The position numbers and the translations under genes are program-made. Shown here piece after piece: positions 12,626 through 23,949 of a DNA stretch of 64,000 bases. Below the pieces are notes generated by a model that searched no databases, was not told the origin of the DNA, and was given only the letters and a program-made list of their open reading frames with translations. This stretch comes from Blumeriella jaapii (taxonomy: Eukaryota > Ascomycota > Leotiomycetes > Helotiales > Drepanopezizaceae): positions 124,001-188,000 of the forward strand of contig VWND01000066.1 of NCBI GenBank assembly GCA_009599575.1. Direction: 5' to 3'. The first letter of the stretch is position 1; each line of letters opens with the position of its first letter.

Positions 12626-15600
12626 CGATAACGCTCGTTTTTTATTTTATATTAAAAAGTTTAAAAAGGCCAATTTGCACGATTTTTTACGAGCCGACTT
12701 TCGGTTTTATTTAAAAACTTTTTTAGGTTGGTAAATGTAAACGAAATCGAGCCGGCCGAAAATTCGCTTTTTGATAATAATAATAAAAACGAAAACCTTT
12801 TTCCAAACGATTTTTAAAACGCATATAAAAAAATTAAAAGTTTTTCCGCTAATCGAAAAAACGTTTAGGCCTAAGCAAAGCCTTTTTTTTAAGCGTATTA
12901 CGCGATATGCGTTATTTTAACGTTCGGAAGCTTTTTAATAGCGATTTATTAATAATCTCCGTTATATTTACTAAAAATAGCTTTTCGTACAAAATGAAAG
13001 CGCTCGCCGACTTTAAAGCGAACGGTTATGCGTTAATCGATTTAGCGCTAATCAAATCTTTTTTTTTTTTTTTAAAACTTTTGATTTAATTTTTTTCGGT
13101 TTTTTTTTTTATAAAAAAATATAATAAAGCTCGTAGTTATTTAATTATATATTTTACGCTTTTTAATTTTATTATTAACAATCGAATATAATCGTTTATT
13201 TTTTTTTTAATTATTAACCTCGGAAATTATAATATAATTCTAGGAAAAGCTTGGTTGGCCGAACACCAAGTTTTATTAAACTGTAATAAACGCAAGCTTT
13301 ATTAGCCGAAGTTTTACCCCTCCATAATCTTTTACGCTCGTTGTATTAAAATCTTTTATTTGCACTTCCGAAAAATTTAATTTCGCCATTAAAACGACGC
13401 TGTAAAACGTAATAAAAACTTTAATTAATTATGGCAAGCTTACGACGCTATGCGAAACGCGAAAAAATCGAATTTTATTCGCAGTACTAATTTCGATAAC
13501 GACGCTAGTAAAATAATATAAAAAATTATATTATCTTTTTAAGCTAACGATTTTTTCTTTTATTATTTCTTTTTTTTTTCTTTTTTTTTCGTTAAAACAA
13601 TTCTTTTATTTTACGAAAAACAGTTATATTAAAAACCGAAAGAAAACTTTCGCCGCGATAGCCTTTCAGCTTAATATAATCGATAGTTCCGACAAGCTAT
13701 TTTTTAAATTTTTTAAACGACCAATTCGAAAACGAATTCTTTAACCTACTGCTTATTTAATTTTCATTTGCCAGATTATTACATACGCTTTCAAGCTGAT
13801 TTTCAAAAAAAAAACAATTGAAATGTTTTCAATTTTTCTATACAAAATCGACAAAATACTAAACGATTTTACGTATAATATTTTTTTTAAAACCCAATTT
13901 TATAATTTTTTCGAACGTTTCAAAACCAATAAAATATCGATTTCGATTTTTTCAATCAGCTTAACAAAGCTAACTTCGAATAAACCTTTTTTCGAATCTT
14001 TTTTTCCGGAATACAAAAACCTCGAATACGTGTTTTCTAAAGCCGCTAATAACGAGCTAGCTTTTCACCGGCCCTACGATTATAAAATCGAATTTATTAT
14101 AAATAAAAAAAAGCTGAAATATATTTTTTTATACAAAATATCGATTTTAAAATTCGAAATTATCAAAATTTACTTGTAAAATAATTTTAATAAAAGCTTT
14201 ATCGAACCTTTTATTGCTTTTTTCGCTGTTTTAATGTTTTTCGCTAAAAAATCCGACGGTTTATTACGTTTTTATATCGATTATCGAGCTTTTAATAACG
14301 TTATTTGTAAAAATCGCTATTTTTTCCTTTTTATTAATAAAACTTTTGTTCGTTTTTCGAAAGCGCGAATTTTTACAAAGCTCGATATTCGTTAAGCTTT
14401 TTACAAAATTCGAATAAATTCCGCTAATAAAAAACTAATAACGTTTCGTACGCGTTACGGCGCCTATAAATGCAAAATGCTACCTTTTGGCCTTATTAAT
14501 AAACTCGCAATTTACCAACGCTATATAAACGACGTTTTTTTCGATTATTTAAACGATTTTTATATTACATATTTAAATAACATTTTCATTTATTCGTCCG
14601 ACCTTTTAAAACACGCTATATACGTTCGCAAAATGCTTCAAAAGCTCGCTGACGCTAAATTACAGGCCGATATTCGGAAATTTGAATTTAACGTTATTCG
14701 AACCCGTTATTTAAATTTTATTATTTCGACTGAAAGTCTAAAAATAAATCTAAAAAAGGTTTTCGTAATCGTTTATTAAAAGCTTTTTACTATTGTAAAA
14801 AGTGTATAAAGCTTTTTTGGTTTTTGTAATTTCTACCGACGTTTTATTCGAAACTACGGTATAATTGCAAAGCTTTTAATTTATTTAATTAAAGCTAACG
14901 TTTTTTACAATTTTATTTCTGAATATTAAAAAAGTTTCGACCTTTTTACACTAGCTTTTACTACTGCATCAGTTTTATAATATTACAGGCAAAACCTTTT
15001 TTGTATATTAAAAACTAACGTTTCCGACGGCGTAATAGCTTTGTGCTTTCGCAATTCCATAGCGACGATTGGCTTTTAATCGTTTATTTTAGCAAAATCA
15101 TAATCTTTGCAAAACTAAACTACGTCGTATACGATAAAAAAATGCTCGCAATCGTAAAATCTTTAAACAACTTTCGTACTAAACTGACTAGCTTAATTTA
15201 TTAAATTAAAATAATTATTAATTATAAGGCCTTGGAATATTTTATAATTTTCAAATTTTTAAACGCTCGACAAATACGCTGGGCCGAGCTTTTCGCCGAT
15301 TATAACTTTTTTATTACGTATAAACCAAATAAACACAACTTTTTAGCTAACGCACTAATACGTTGTACGAGCGAATTCGATCGCCAAAACTTTTTTAAAC
15401 GTATTCAGCGCTTGCAAACACTTTTTCGAACCGATCAAATTAATTACCGCCTTTTAATTAAAAAACTTCGATTTTTTACGGCTTTCGAAACAGCTGTTTT
15501 TATCGTTAAAATAATTGATTTCTTTTTCGCACTTCGTATCGTTGACTAGCTTTTCCACGCTAATCGCATAATTAGCAGCCTAATAGCTTTTCGAAAAAAA

Positions 15601-17135
15601 GCTGTACGAAACGCTACAAAAAAAAACGACGATAATAATATTTCGTATATATTTAAACGCGACCTGCTATTATATTACGATCGTTTAATAATATTAAACG
15701 TCGATTATTTTCGTTTGGCTTTTATACGAAAAATGCATAACCAAATTTTCACCGCTTATTTTAGCGCTCGCAAAACTACGCAATTGCTTTCGGACTAATA
15801 TTATTAGCGAAATATAACAGCTTTTGTAAAACAATACTATCGCAACTGTTACGCTTATTAAAAAAGTTTTATTTTAAAAAATAAGCGCTCCGGCTTTTTT
15901 CAGTCTTTTTCTGTTTTTAACCATTTTTAAAAGCATATTATAATAGATTTTTACAATTTTAACAAAAATAAATACGGTTACGATAACGTGTTCGTAATAA
16001 TAAATCGCTTTTTTAAATAAGCTATTTCGATCCTTTGCTATAAAAATATCGACGCTCGAAGCCTCGCCAAATTGTATATATTTCACGTATACAAATATTT
16101 TGGCCTTTTAAAAAGTATTATTAGCGATCGTGACCTTTAATATTAGTTTACCTTCTGATCTGAATTAAATAAAATATTCGGTATATAACTAAAGCTTTCG
16201 ATAGCCGCTTATTTCGAAACCGATAGTCAGACCGAAATTTACAACTAATACCTGCAAAAACGCTTTCGACCTTTCGTAAATTTTTATCAAAACGATTAAA
16301 ACGAATTTCTTCCAATAATAAATTTCGCTTAAATAGTTTTTTTTTACGAGAATCTAAATGGCCTTTTACTTTTTGAAATTGTATACGATTATACTTTATA
16401 CTAATTGAAACTGAAAGCTCGATACTTTTTTTTTTCCTAATCTTTTACATAAGCTAAACGCAAACGAAGCTCGTGCGTACGTTCGCCGCCATTACGACGC
16501 CTGGAACCTCGCCAAATCGCACTTTTAATAAGCCTATAATAAAATAAAAAAAAGTGCGAATAAATTTCGCCGCGCGATCGATTTTAACGTTGGCGATTAC
16601 GTTTGGCTCGATATACGTTTATTTCCGATCTTCCGGCCTTTTCGTAAGCTCGACAATTTTATAAACGGCCCTTTCAAGATTATAGCTAAAATTTTCGATA
16701 ACGCTTTTAAGCTAAACCTTTTTAGTATTATAAACGTATATTTAGTTTTTTACGCTAGTCGATTGCGTAAAACAGCTGACGACGCGCTTTCAAATCAGAT
16801 TAATTTAGCTTTTGAATTTATTAATATAATTGATAAGCTTAAATACGAAATCGAAAAATTAATCGCTTGTCGAATACAGCGAAAACCCTTTTAATACAAA
16901 GCTTTTTAAATAGGCTTAAATAAAAATCTTACGTAATACTCCGCGTCTGACTTTATATACGCTTTTTTAAAAATGCGCGACTTTTATTTGGCGCGTAAAA
17001 AACTCTTCGGTCCTTTTGCAAAACTTATAAACTGGCTGAAAGCGTATTCCGAAGATTTAAATTCGTACGATTATTTGGATAATAACGTACCAATAGATAA
17101 AAGCTCGAAAGCGCGCTTTTTTCGGACGGAGAAAT
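12626..17135 (+). pseudogene. pol of outer Gypsy element B: protease to chromodomain (degraded)
   Basis: Continuation of element B after the insertion of A. Protease box: ALADFKANGYALID (about 12,990-13,040, normally DSGANG), then IILGKAWLAEHQVLLNC near 13,240. RT: FYIDYRAFNNVICKNRYF near 14,275 and MLPFGLINKLAIYQRYINDV from 14,477, with the YLDD box altered to YLNN. RNase H end: LNARQIRWAELFADYNFF near 15,265. Integrase fragments follow to about 16,700. A chromodomain-like end lies near 16,840-16,990 with DFIYAFLKMRDFYLARKKL, placing it with the chromoviruses. Composition returns to normal at about 17,135 and no 3' LTR is visible, so this end looks truncated. Confidence 0.75.
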
Positions 17136-18554
17136 AATATAACGATTTATTTGTTTGCTTCTCGCGTCACCTCAGCAATTACGTATAATTGCAAGCTTTT
17201 TGGTCTTTTGGTAAGTCTCCTATCAATTGTAGAAACTATCATATATATAAAGCTTTTTTTTTTTAGCAACTTCTGCCTTTTGCAATTGTTAATTCTAAGT
17301 GAATATTTTTGTTACAGAATCAAAGGCTCGTTTCTTATATTATATAAACTCGGCGACCAGTTGACTGATCTCCCAGCCCTCCGACTGATTAGATCGTCAC
17401 AGTCTTGCACTTACCAAGGAGAACAAGGAGCGCAAGCTGCGCATAGAAAGCCTCAAGATTGCAATAATTACCGTCCTATCAGAAGCAAGACCCCCGTAGG
17501 GCATCTCGGAATTTGGTTTACCGCCGTATGAGAATGACGCTCACGCTTCGAATAGTCTGAGCTTGGTTTTAGCGATATGTTAGAGCATTTTTAAATGAGA
17601 TAAGAAAAGCGACACGGTGGTTGCGGCTTGAGATTTGGTCTTGTTTGTTAGGGTGAAGAATTCCTTCCATTGGTTTGGGGGGTTGCTAGCTCGAGAAGGG
17701 GTCCCTTCTTATGGAAAATTGCTGAACTGCTGTGTACTAAAGATTGGGGGGTGGGGGGGGGGCATCTGCGAGCAGAATTAAAGGATTGGATTTGCTGTTC
17801 GTCTGCCCATCTCCGTAGTCAAACACTTTGATCATATCAAGACCCAGTAATTGCAAAAATACGCAGTAATCTTTTCGACCTTTAATTTAAGAGAAACTGA
17901 TTATACGAAAATATAAAAAGGGGGTCTAGGTTTAGCCATTTGAAGGCAATCCATGATTTGGATCCTCTGACGAAGGAGAGAAATCTTCGTACCAAGTACT
18001 ATAGACAGAACCTCCAAAAATTCTCGATTTTTTACGATTATTTGTTTTTGCAATAAAATAGTTAGTATCTTGTCCTAGCTTTGTATATTATCAGATTGTC
18101 AAAAGGAGTTTTCTACGAATTTTGCCACTTGACTTTTTATTTTAATATCAAACGAAAACTCCAGGCCTTAATAGAAAAGTAGTTCCACCGGAGATTTAAC
18201 ATATACAGACAATTTTGCTTACAATTATATAATATCCATGACCTATTCAACAACTTCATGGGGATGTCTTACTCTTGGACCATACATAATCCGCTTTACT
18301 ACTGGTCTTATGAACCCGATTTTTGTTCCGCTTCTCAATCAAATCATTTTTTGGACCTCAGATGATTTGGCGGGATGCACCGATTTTTTTTGCACCAAGG
18401 TACGCCATACAAGTATCCTTATATCCAGCATGCGTTAATGCGTTCGTAAATGATGCGGAAGAGTAGTGAATAAATTTTCAACGCACTTCTCGCTTCTTTC
18501 CGGTAGGAGATAGGAGAAAACAATACCGTCTGCCATCGATTACGCGTCGATGGA
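17136..18554. other. Intergenic DNA without a convincing gene
   Basis: Composition changes sharply here from RIP-altered to ordinary. A 126-codon frame at 17,151-17,531 and a 66-codon frame at 18,238-18,438 show no recognisable domain. Another frame around 17,400-17,490 reads like a fragment containing KENKERKLRIESLKIAI and then stops, possibly the tail of a lost gene. A G-rich tract lies near 17,745-17,762. I see no RNA gene. Confidence 0.4.
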
Positions 18555-18756
18555 TGTTACATAAATACAGGTATACATAAAGCATCCTTAGATACAAAGG
18601 AAGAACTATAAAAACGAGGTGACCACAAGTCATCAACGTCATCATTCATATTCGAAGGCTCACACCTTCCATAGTATTAGAACATCCATAACTACATAAG
18701 CAGCCTTTGGGGCACGAAGAATAAAACATCTTTGACTTCCTCTTCTTTCGTTACCA
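18555..18756 (+). repeat. Solo LTR, family E
   Basis: About 202 bp starting TGTTAC and ending TTACCA. It matches the 200-bp LTR at 22,684-22,883 along its length, sharing a run of GACCACAAGTCAT and an ATCTTTGACTTCC-like end. It is flanked by ATGGA and ATGGC, a probable 5-bp target duplication with one change. No internal retrotransposon sequence accompanies it, so it is read as a solo LTR. Confidence 0.6.
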
Positions 18757-19169
18757 ATGGCCAACCAGCGTTGTTCACACTTATTATATCTTTCGGTTTT
18801 TTGGACTCGGGCATCTGGTATTTTGCTTCCTTTGATTCTTTCTTTTATTTTCTCGCGGTTCTATCGGCCACACCATACTGCGTTTTACGCATCTGACAGA
18901 TCACGCCTTCGTAATCGGTGCAGTATGCACATTTCTCGAGCTTCGCTTATAGGGCTTCACGCGTATACAGCTACTGACGGACCATCGCAGTCCTAAAAAA
19001 GGGCGGCGAAGAGCGTAGCCAAAAGCAGCAGTAGCTATAACTTTTTGAATTGCTTTCGGGGTCGTACTTTGAATTTGTTTCCTTAGCTTAGCACGTCTCC
19101 GTACCTCCTGGGAGGTCCTAGGAAGGCAGCCTAGTAGGTATCGGCTGCACTCCGCTAGACGTAAATCAA

Positions 19170-19204
<35 letters not shown>

Positions 19205-19380
19205 ATAATAATAAAGGCCTTGTTACTACTGACGCTACATAAATTTTGATTTGAAAAAAAAAATCAATCATACTTACATGTTGTTATAAGTCCAAATAAA
19301 TTGTATGCATAATATTCCAAACAGATAGAATACTAAATCAATATCACATTTCAAAGGCGAAAAACAATGCAAGTCATGAT
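18757..19380. other. Intergenic DNA with a SINE-like repeat and a (TAC)n microsatellite
   Basis: A 79-codon frame at 18,757-18,996 resembles nothing I know. At about 19,083-19,168 there is a repeat beginning TAGCTTAGCACGTCTCC, also seen at about 20,450, 45,235 and 57,262. It is followed by a (TAC)n microsatellite at about 19,169-19,205 that runs into (TAA)n. The rest shows nothing clear. Confidence 0.45.
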
Positions 19381-19389
19381 TCACCCATA

Positions 19390-19680
19390 GAGCATTGTGG
19401 GAATAAGGTACATTCTCGTGATAACCTTTGCTGGCCACGTGCACCAGGCGTGGCTATTTTCCCGACAAGTCCACAGAAAGACCTTGCTCCGTTTTAATCC
19501 AACTTTCCGTTTCAACCCTTCGCAAAAAAAATCCAGGCCACACCGCCCTCCTTCCTGCAAATCACAGCAACACCTTTCTTTCCAATCACAGCAACACATC
19601 CCGGTATGGAAAAACACGGGTCTCCACGGGGCAGTTTGTGCTGCAATCGAAAATCCTATTAAATGATAAATTAGCATGCG
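19390..19680 (-). other. Conserved downstream segment of mini-peptide gene 1
   Basis: Downstream of peptide gene 1 on the minus strand an intron-like stretch (starting near 19,728 and ending in GATTGCAG near 19,650) is followed by a conserved block. The block starts ...GTGGAGACCCGTGTTTTT and is found after all the peptide genes whose 3' side I could align. In one frame it is cysteine-rich (CCCDWKERCCCDLQEGG) and stays open to 19,381. In another frame it reads GDPCFSIPGCVAVIGKKG. Reading frames are not conserved between the copies, so whether this is a second coding exon or a 3' UTR exon cannot be decided from one genome. Confidence 0.45.
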
Positions 19681-19734
19681 AATTTATGTCATATGAATTT
19701 CAAAAAGATTTCGAATCGCATACGCAAGTACTTC

Positions 19735-19887
19735 TTATTTATCACAGTCTTGCGGATTTGAATGGCAATGGCCAGGATCATCAGGATCCTCAGAACCATC
19801 AACATTTATACGCTTTACAAAAGCTGGCGCAGATAAAGCGCTAGCTGCTAAAGCGAAAAGCGTAAAAAATCGAATAAGGTAACGCAT
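19735..19887 (-). CDS. Mini secreted peptide 1 (signal peptide + C-x3-P-x2-C loop), 50 aa
   Basis: A 50-residue secreted peptide of a family with six members in this window. A 20-residue signal peptide (MRYLIRFFTLFALAASALSA) is followed by AP, then a KR dibasic site near residue 25, an acidic stretch (DGSEDPDDPG), and a terminal loop CHSNPQDC ending in DK. This layout suggests cleavage by signal peptidase and possibly Kex2, followed by one disulfide. The start is chosen because the signal peptide begins there and the leader just before it (CGCAAAAGCCAAA-like) is conserved in the other copies. TATA-type sequence lies about 100 bp upstream. The stop lies a few bases before an intron-like sequence. 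Function unknown: a peptide signal, effector or antimicrobial peptide are all possible. Confidence 0.72.
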   Translation of the reverse strand: MRYLIRFFTLFALAASALSAPAFVKRINVDGSEDPDDPGHCHSNPQDCDK

Positions 19888-19982
19888 TTTGGCTTTTGCG
19901 TATTACTGTTCAAAACGGAATTCAAACTTAGAAAAGTCGAAAAATTGTGATGTGTGACGGTAGATGTGAAAGGGAAACATCA

Positions 19983-19998
19983 GGTATTTATATTTTTC
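19983..19998 (-). promoter_or_regulatory. TATA box of mini-peptide gene 1
   Basis: On the minus strand this reads AAAAATATAAATACC, about 100 bp before the start codon. The same ATATAAATACCTG element stands at similar distance in front of copies 2 and 3, with close variants in the others. Confidence 0.6.
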
Positions 19999-20344
19999 TT
20001 ACGTCTACTAAAGTTTTTCTTGAGTTTCGTTGAAGTTTTTTTTGAAACGAAAGCGAAAGCTAAATCAGATGTTATATTTCAATAGAAGTATAATTTCTTT
20101 TTTCAAATAAAAAGCAGTATGCATATAACGAAAATAAAACGTAATTTTGCGGATTTGAGTATTATCAAATGAAAAACGTGCTCGTTTTTCAAAGGTTATT
20201 GGTCGAAGAACCCTTATCATTTCCTCCGTCGTGGCATGGGTTTACTTTTTCGCCGCATTGGCTTGACCAATGGTCATGCGACCAACAAAAACATTCAGCG
20301 TTTTGGCTCTGATCACGTTCGAAGTTTACTTCACGAACACAATG

Positions 20345-20553
20345 GAGAACCATCCCGCCTGTAGGGGAAGGGCTCAAATAGCGGACCTTTTGTCACATAT
20401 TTCTTTTATATAACTGCTTTCTCGAGGGTCTCTTGTATGTAAAAATCCCCAGCTTAGCACGTCTCTAATGCCCTGCGGGAGGCTTGAGGTTGCGCAGTTT
20501 CACTGCCCCCTCCTGACGTTAAACAATATCATCATCATCATCATCATCATCAT
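20345..20553 (+). repeat. SINE-like repeat with (ATC)n tail
   Basis: About 210 bp from AGAACCATCCCGCCTGTAGG to an (ATC)n tract (about 20,527-20,553). It matches 45,133-45,335 along its length, with the same internal TAGCACGTCTC and CACTGCCCCCTCC words and again an ATC-rich end. The shorter 3' half also occurs near 19,083 and 57,262. A microsatellite tail on dispersed copies is typical of non-LTR retroposons. I see no convincing B box, so the class is uncertain. Confidence 0.5.
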
Positions 20554-20559
20554 GGGTTT

Positions 20560-21048
20560 AATTTTATTCAGGGGATGAAATAGCACTGTATGTGTATTTG
20601 CAAAGAGCTGGAACCTTGCTTGCACGCTAATAGTCGGTCTTCTGCCTCCTGAACCTTCTTCGGATTATCGTACACTCGGCGCTTTTCTTCGAGTAAAGTA
20701 TGATAACTCCAGGATTAATGTGATTCGGCCGAAGAGAGCAGGGGTAGGACTAGCGATTGGCAGTTGCTTTCGAGATTTGCAAAGAGGTAATAGAATTGGG
20801 CGGTGGCGTTGCCGATTGACTGGCCGTCGACTCGTATTTTGGTTTTAATTAAAGGGTACCATGTAGGTATCCTATTGGGCCCTACCAAACTTAACAAAAT
20901 CGGGTAAACACGGCCTGGGCCGATGATTTTCAGTCAGATCGTCGATTCGTATGTCGACGTTTTCAAGCTGCTGCTCGAGTTCTAAAATGCGCTGCTGCAT
21001 TTGTAATTGATTAAAACTGGCAGAGCCTTCAGGAAATGGTGTAGACAT
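20560..21048 (-). pseudogene. gag remnant of an LTR retrotransposon (family D)
   Basis: The minus strand opens with ATG at 21,048: MSTPFPEGSASF, then a coiled segment LQMQQRILELEQQLENVDIR, then a Gag-like core. The core includes KIRVDGQSIGNATAQFYYLF and, in a shifted frame, YDNPKKVQEAEDRLLACKQG. At least two frame changes or stops separate these parts and the frame ends at about 20,560. Family D LTR sequence at 21,499-21,674 lies 450 bp upstream, as expected for a 5' LTR plus leader. Pol is missing, so this is a 5' remnant. Confidence 0.65.
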
Positions 21049-21498
21049 AGCTATGACGTAGCTAGCCTAGAAGCGAATGAATAATCGAATAAACAAAGGG
21101 GAGGTTGTTGCTGTCGGGGGTGCTTTTGGGTCGGAAGCACTAAGTTATCGGTGGGAGTAGTCGTATTGAAATGTTGTAAAGCAGTGCACGCTAGTATGGC
21201 GGTAGCGTACGAGAAGTTGTAAAAATCGTAGTAATATATAGGTAAGGTAGGTTGGTGGCGCAATTAATCGGAAGCGCTTGGAACAATAAATTTCGTGGTT
21301 GTAAGAATGGTGCGAGAGGTCGGATACACCGGAGACGATATAATGGCGAGAGTTGTAGTCGACAAAAGGGTGATAAACCAATAATTTCAATAAAGTCGAT
21401 ATCAATAAGTTTAGTAAAGTCAAGAAATTAACAATCAATAAGTCAATATCAATAAGGCCAACAAATACGACGCTACTCCGAACGAAGGGTTTGTATAA

Positions 21499-21674
21499 TG
21501 TAACGAACCTCATATATTTCCCTTAAGATACGGACAAAGAGCTGAAAGGAAGGAAGCTCTCAGGGCGAACTATGTACACTGTACTGTAGAACCCCTGGCC
21601 CTGGCGCTAAGCTAGAAATGTAACGGAAGGCTGAACAGCCGAAAGCCGAACAGCCGAATGGCCGGGCCGTTACA
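21499..21674 (-). repeat. LTR of family D, probably the 5' LTR of the gag remnant
   Basis: About 176 bp bounded by TGTAACGAACC and GGGCCGTTACA. The same sequence occurs at 30,755-30,922, 32,749-32,918 and, inverted and interrupted, at 22,538-22,907. It ends TG...CA in either direction. It is assigned to the minus strand because the gag remnant reads on that strand from 21,048. No matching target duplication flanks it here. Confidence 0.6.
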
Positions 21675-22048
21675 CCTGTCACGGGTGAACACTGGGAACC
21701 AGGTGGCAGAGAAGGGCATTCATTCAAAGACTGAATCTTAGGGATTTGTAAGAGTACGAGGGAGCCGTTTGATGATATCCCTGGGAACCACCTAGGTCGA
21801 GCTTGCCTCGGGACTAGGGTTCGTCGGCCAAGTCCCGCGGACCGTGCGCTCCCAAGCCGTGCCCTCTGTCAACACCCTTCGCATAAAAAAACCAGGCCAA
21901 TTTCTCACAGCAGCACATCCTGTGTTTTTAAAAACACGGGTCTCCACCAAGCAGTATGAGCTGCAACTGAAGATCCTATTATATAATAGATAAGCGTTCG
22001 AATTTTTTAAATTTCAAAAAGATCTGGGATCGCATACGCAAATACCTT
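21675..22048 (-). other. Conserved downstream segment of mini-peptide gene 2
   Basis: The part from about 21,880 to 22,045 matches the downstream blocks of the other peptide genes: an intron-like segment with a GTATTTGCGTATGCGATC start, an end in TTGCAG, then the GTGGAGACCCGTGTTTTT block. In the frame shared with copy 3 it reads YCLVETRVFKNTGCAAV. The stretch 21,675-21,880 holds nothing I recognise. Confidence 0.4.
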
Positions 22049-22189
22049 TTAGATACCACAGGTTTTTGGATTCAGTTGGCAATTTTTAGGAGCATTAGAC
22101 CCAGGCGGTTGTTCTTTTGCATTAATTGGCGCAGATATAGCGCTAGCTGCTAAAGCAAGAAGCGTAAAAATTCGAAAAAGGTAACGCAT
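22049..22189 (-). CDS. Mini secreted peptide 2, 46 aa
   Basis: Second member of the family. Signal peptide MRYLFRIFTLLALAASAISA, then a 16-residue spacer (PINAKEQPPGSNAPKN) without a dibasic site, then the terminal loop CQLNPKTC followed by GI. The frame is open further upstream, but the signal peptide, the conserved leader CAATACGCAAAAGCCAAA and the TATA box about 100 bp away all point to this ATG. The stop lies six bases before a GTATTT donor-like site. The signal peptide and leader are nearly identical to copy 1 while the spacer is unrelated, as expected for a rapidly varying secreted product. Function unknown. Confidence 0.72.
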   Translation of the reverse strand: MRYLFRIFTLLALAASAISAPINAKEQPPGSNAPKNCQLNPKTCGI

Positions 22190-22284
22190 TTTGGCTTTTG
22201 CGTATTGCTGTTCAAAACGGAGTTTAAATTTAGAAAAGTCGGAAAATTGTATGACGTGACGATAGAAAAGGGAGGGAAACATCA

Positions 22285-22300
22285 GGTATTTATATTTTTA
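22285..22300 (-). promoter_or_regulatory. TATA box of mini-peptide gene 2
   Basis: The minus strand reads AAAATATAAATACCTGATG, about 100 bp before the start codon, matching the position and sequence in copies 1 and 3. Upstream sequence to about 22,530 is also conserved among copies, including GAAACGAAAGCGAAAGC and GAGCACGTTT words. Confidence 0.6.
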
Positions 22301-22537
22301 CGCTTATTAAAGTTTTTCTTAAGTTTCGCTCGGGTTTTTTTTGAAACGAAAGCGAAAGCCAAATCAGATATTATACTTTATTAAAAGTATAATTTTTGTA
22401 CAAGACGTAATATGCATATAACGAGAATAAAACGTAAGTTTGCGGATTTGAGTTTTATCAAATACGAAACGTGCTCGTTTCTCAAGGGTTATTGGTCGAA
22501 GAACCCTTATCATTTCCTTCGTCGTGGCATGGGTTTT

Positions 22538-22907
22538 GTAACGGCCCGGCCATTCGGCTGCTCGGCAGTTCAGCCTTCCGTTACATTTCTAGCTTAGCGC
22601 CAGGGCCAGGGGTTCTACAGGGTATATAGTTCGCCCTGAAAGCTTCCTTCCTTTCAGCTCTTTGTCTGTATCTTAAGGGAAGTGTTACACAATTACGGGT
22701 ATGTATAAAACATCCCAAGAATATACAGGAATAACTATAATGACGACACGACCACAAGTCATTACCGTCATCATCCATAATCAGAAGGCTCGAACCTTCC
22801 ATAGCATTAGAACATTCATACTATATAAACAGCCCTTACGGCACAAAGAATGAATCATCTTTGACTTCACTACTTTCTGTTACAGGAAATATATGAGGTT
22901 CGTCACA
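22538..22907 (-). repeat. Solo LTR of family D, interrupted by a nested LTR
   Basis: Starts TGTAACGGCCCGGCC and ends GGTTCGTCACA, flanked on both sides by GGTTT (22,533-22,537 and 22,908-22,912). The empty site is preserved at 31,618-31,630, where the same flanking sequence runs on without an LTR. A 200-bp LTR of family E (22,684-22,883) lies inside it. Confidence 0.8.
22684..22883 (+). repeat. Solo LTR of family E nested in the family D LTR
   Basis: 200 bp from TGTTACACAATT to CTGTTACA, flanked by GGAAG and GGAAA. The host LTR reads continuously across this point in other copies (at 21,499-21,674 the inverted sequence has no insert). Homologous to 18,555-18,756. Confidence 0.75.
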
Positions 22908-22945
22908 GGTTTACCTTTATTCAGGGGATGAGATAGTACTGTACA

Positions 22946-23130
22946 CGGTCTATCGGTTAAGTATTATTCCTGGTCAAGCAGGGATAATTCGACCTGAGCT
23001 CAATCAGGTAATAACCCAAATTTCGATGAGATTCCACGAAATTCGTCAAAATTGAAAAACAAAAGATACGAGTAAAACTTAATATTATATTCAAATTTTT
23101 CACGCAATATAACGCAACGCAATGTTACGG
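22946..23130 (+). mobile_element. Truncated copy of the Tc1/mariner-type MITE
   Basis: Starts with the terminal sequence CGGTCTATCGGTTAAGTATT found at 31,773 and continues in parallel with it through the GCAACGCAATG stretch, then diverges. Only the left end is present. Confidence 0.6.
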
Positions 23131-23381
23131 TCCTGGCGGGTGGAATTGGATTAAGGTTTGGGCACGGGCCATCAATGGGCGGCGCTAGGCCCCGCGCTAA
23201 GTCACGTAACCCATAATCGCACCTACTGTTTGTATATTCGCGACTCTGAGCATTTTTGCTCGGTGTTTTTATTTTGATTTATATGCGTACCTTTTGGTTT
23301 GTTTTATCGATTACTTTTAAGCTAGCTGTGATAAAACAGAATTTTTACGATCTTCGCTAAGAAGTTTTGTATCTACGATTC

Positions 23382-23794
23382 TGTCAGGAACCAACATCAC
23401 GTGTATAAGTCAGGTGATCCGCCAAGACCCTCTGCCTCCTACCAACCCTCGAATAGCACTTTCTGCGGATAGGCCGTGGGGGCCGGATAGTATTATGGAG
23501 GCTAGAAATAACATTTAAGTAAAACATTTTATGGAAATGATTGCTAAAGAACCAGTTATTAGGGTTATATTAAGAAGGATGAAAAAAGGTCGGGATAGGG
23601 GCTGGAAAAGCATATTAAATGGGGCTCGCCTGGTTTTCTAGGAAATACTTTTTTCGAGGGCTTTATCTTTTCTTTTGTATTTATATACGCCTTTTATTAA
23701 AAATATAAAAGGTAGAAATCAGTCTGATTATCAACTTAATTTTATCTGAATTTTATTATTTAAACTAGTATTTTCCTGCTTTTTAATTTTTATA
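23382..23794 (+). repeat. 5' LTR of element C copy 1
   Basis: 413 bp from TGTCAGGAACCAACATCACG to ...TTTTTATA. It has the same length as the 3' LTR; where I compared the two (mainly the ends) they differ by transitions only. Confidence 0.9.
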
Positions 23795-23949
23795 TTTTGA
23801 AAAAGTTTTTTTTTTATTCACCGGAACGGCAGTTCGATATTATTAAAACAACTTTTTATTACACTACTATACTTATATCGTTATTATCGATATTATAGCT
23901 TTTCGCATTCGTAGAAAACAGGCATTTCCAGCTATTTAAAAAGACCCAG

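Noticed and set aside
22190..22282. Longer N-terminus for mini-peptide 2 (start at 22,282), and likewise for copies 3 and 6
   Set aside because: The extensions are not hydrophobic, differ between copies and would bury the conserved signal peptide; leader and TATA spacing support the inner ATG.
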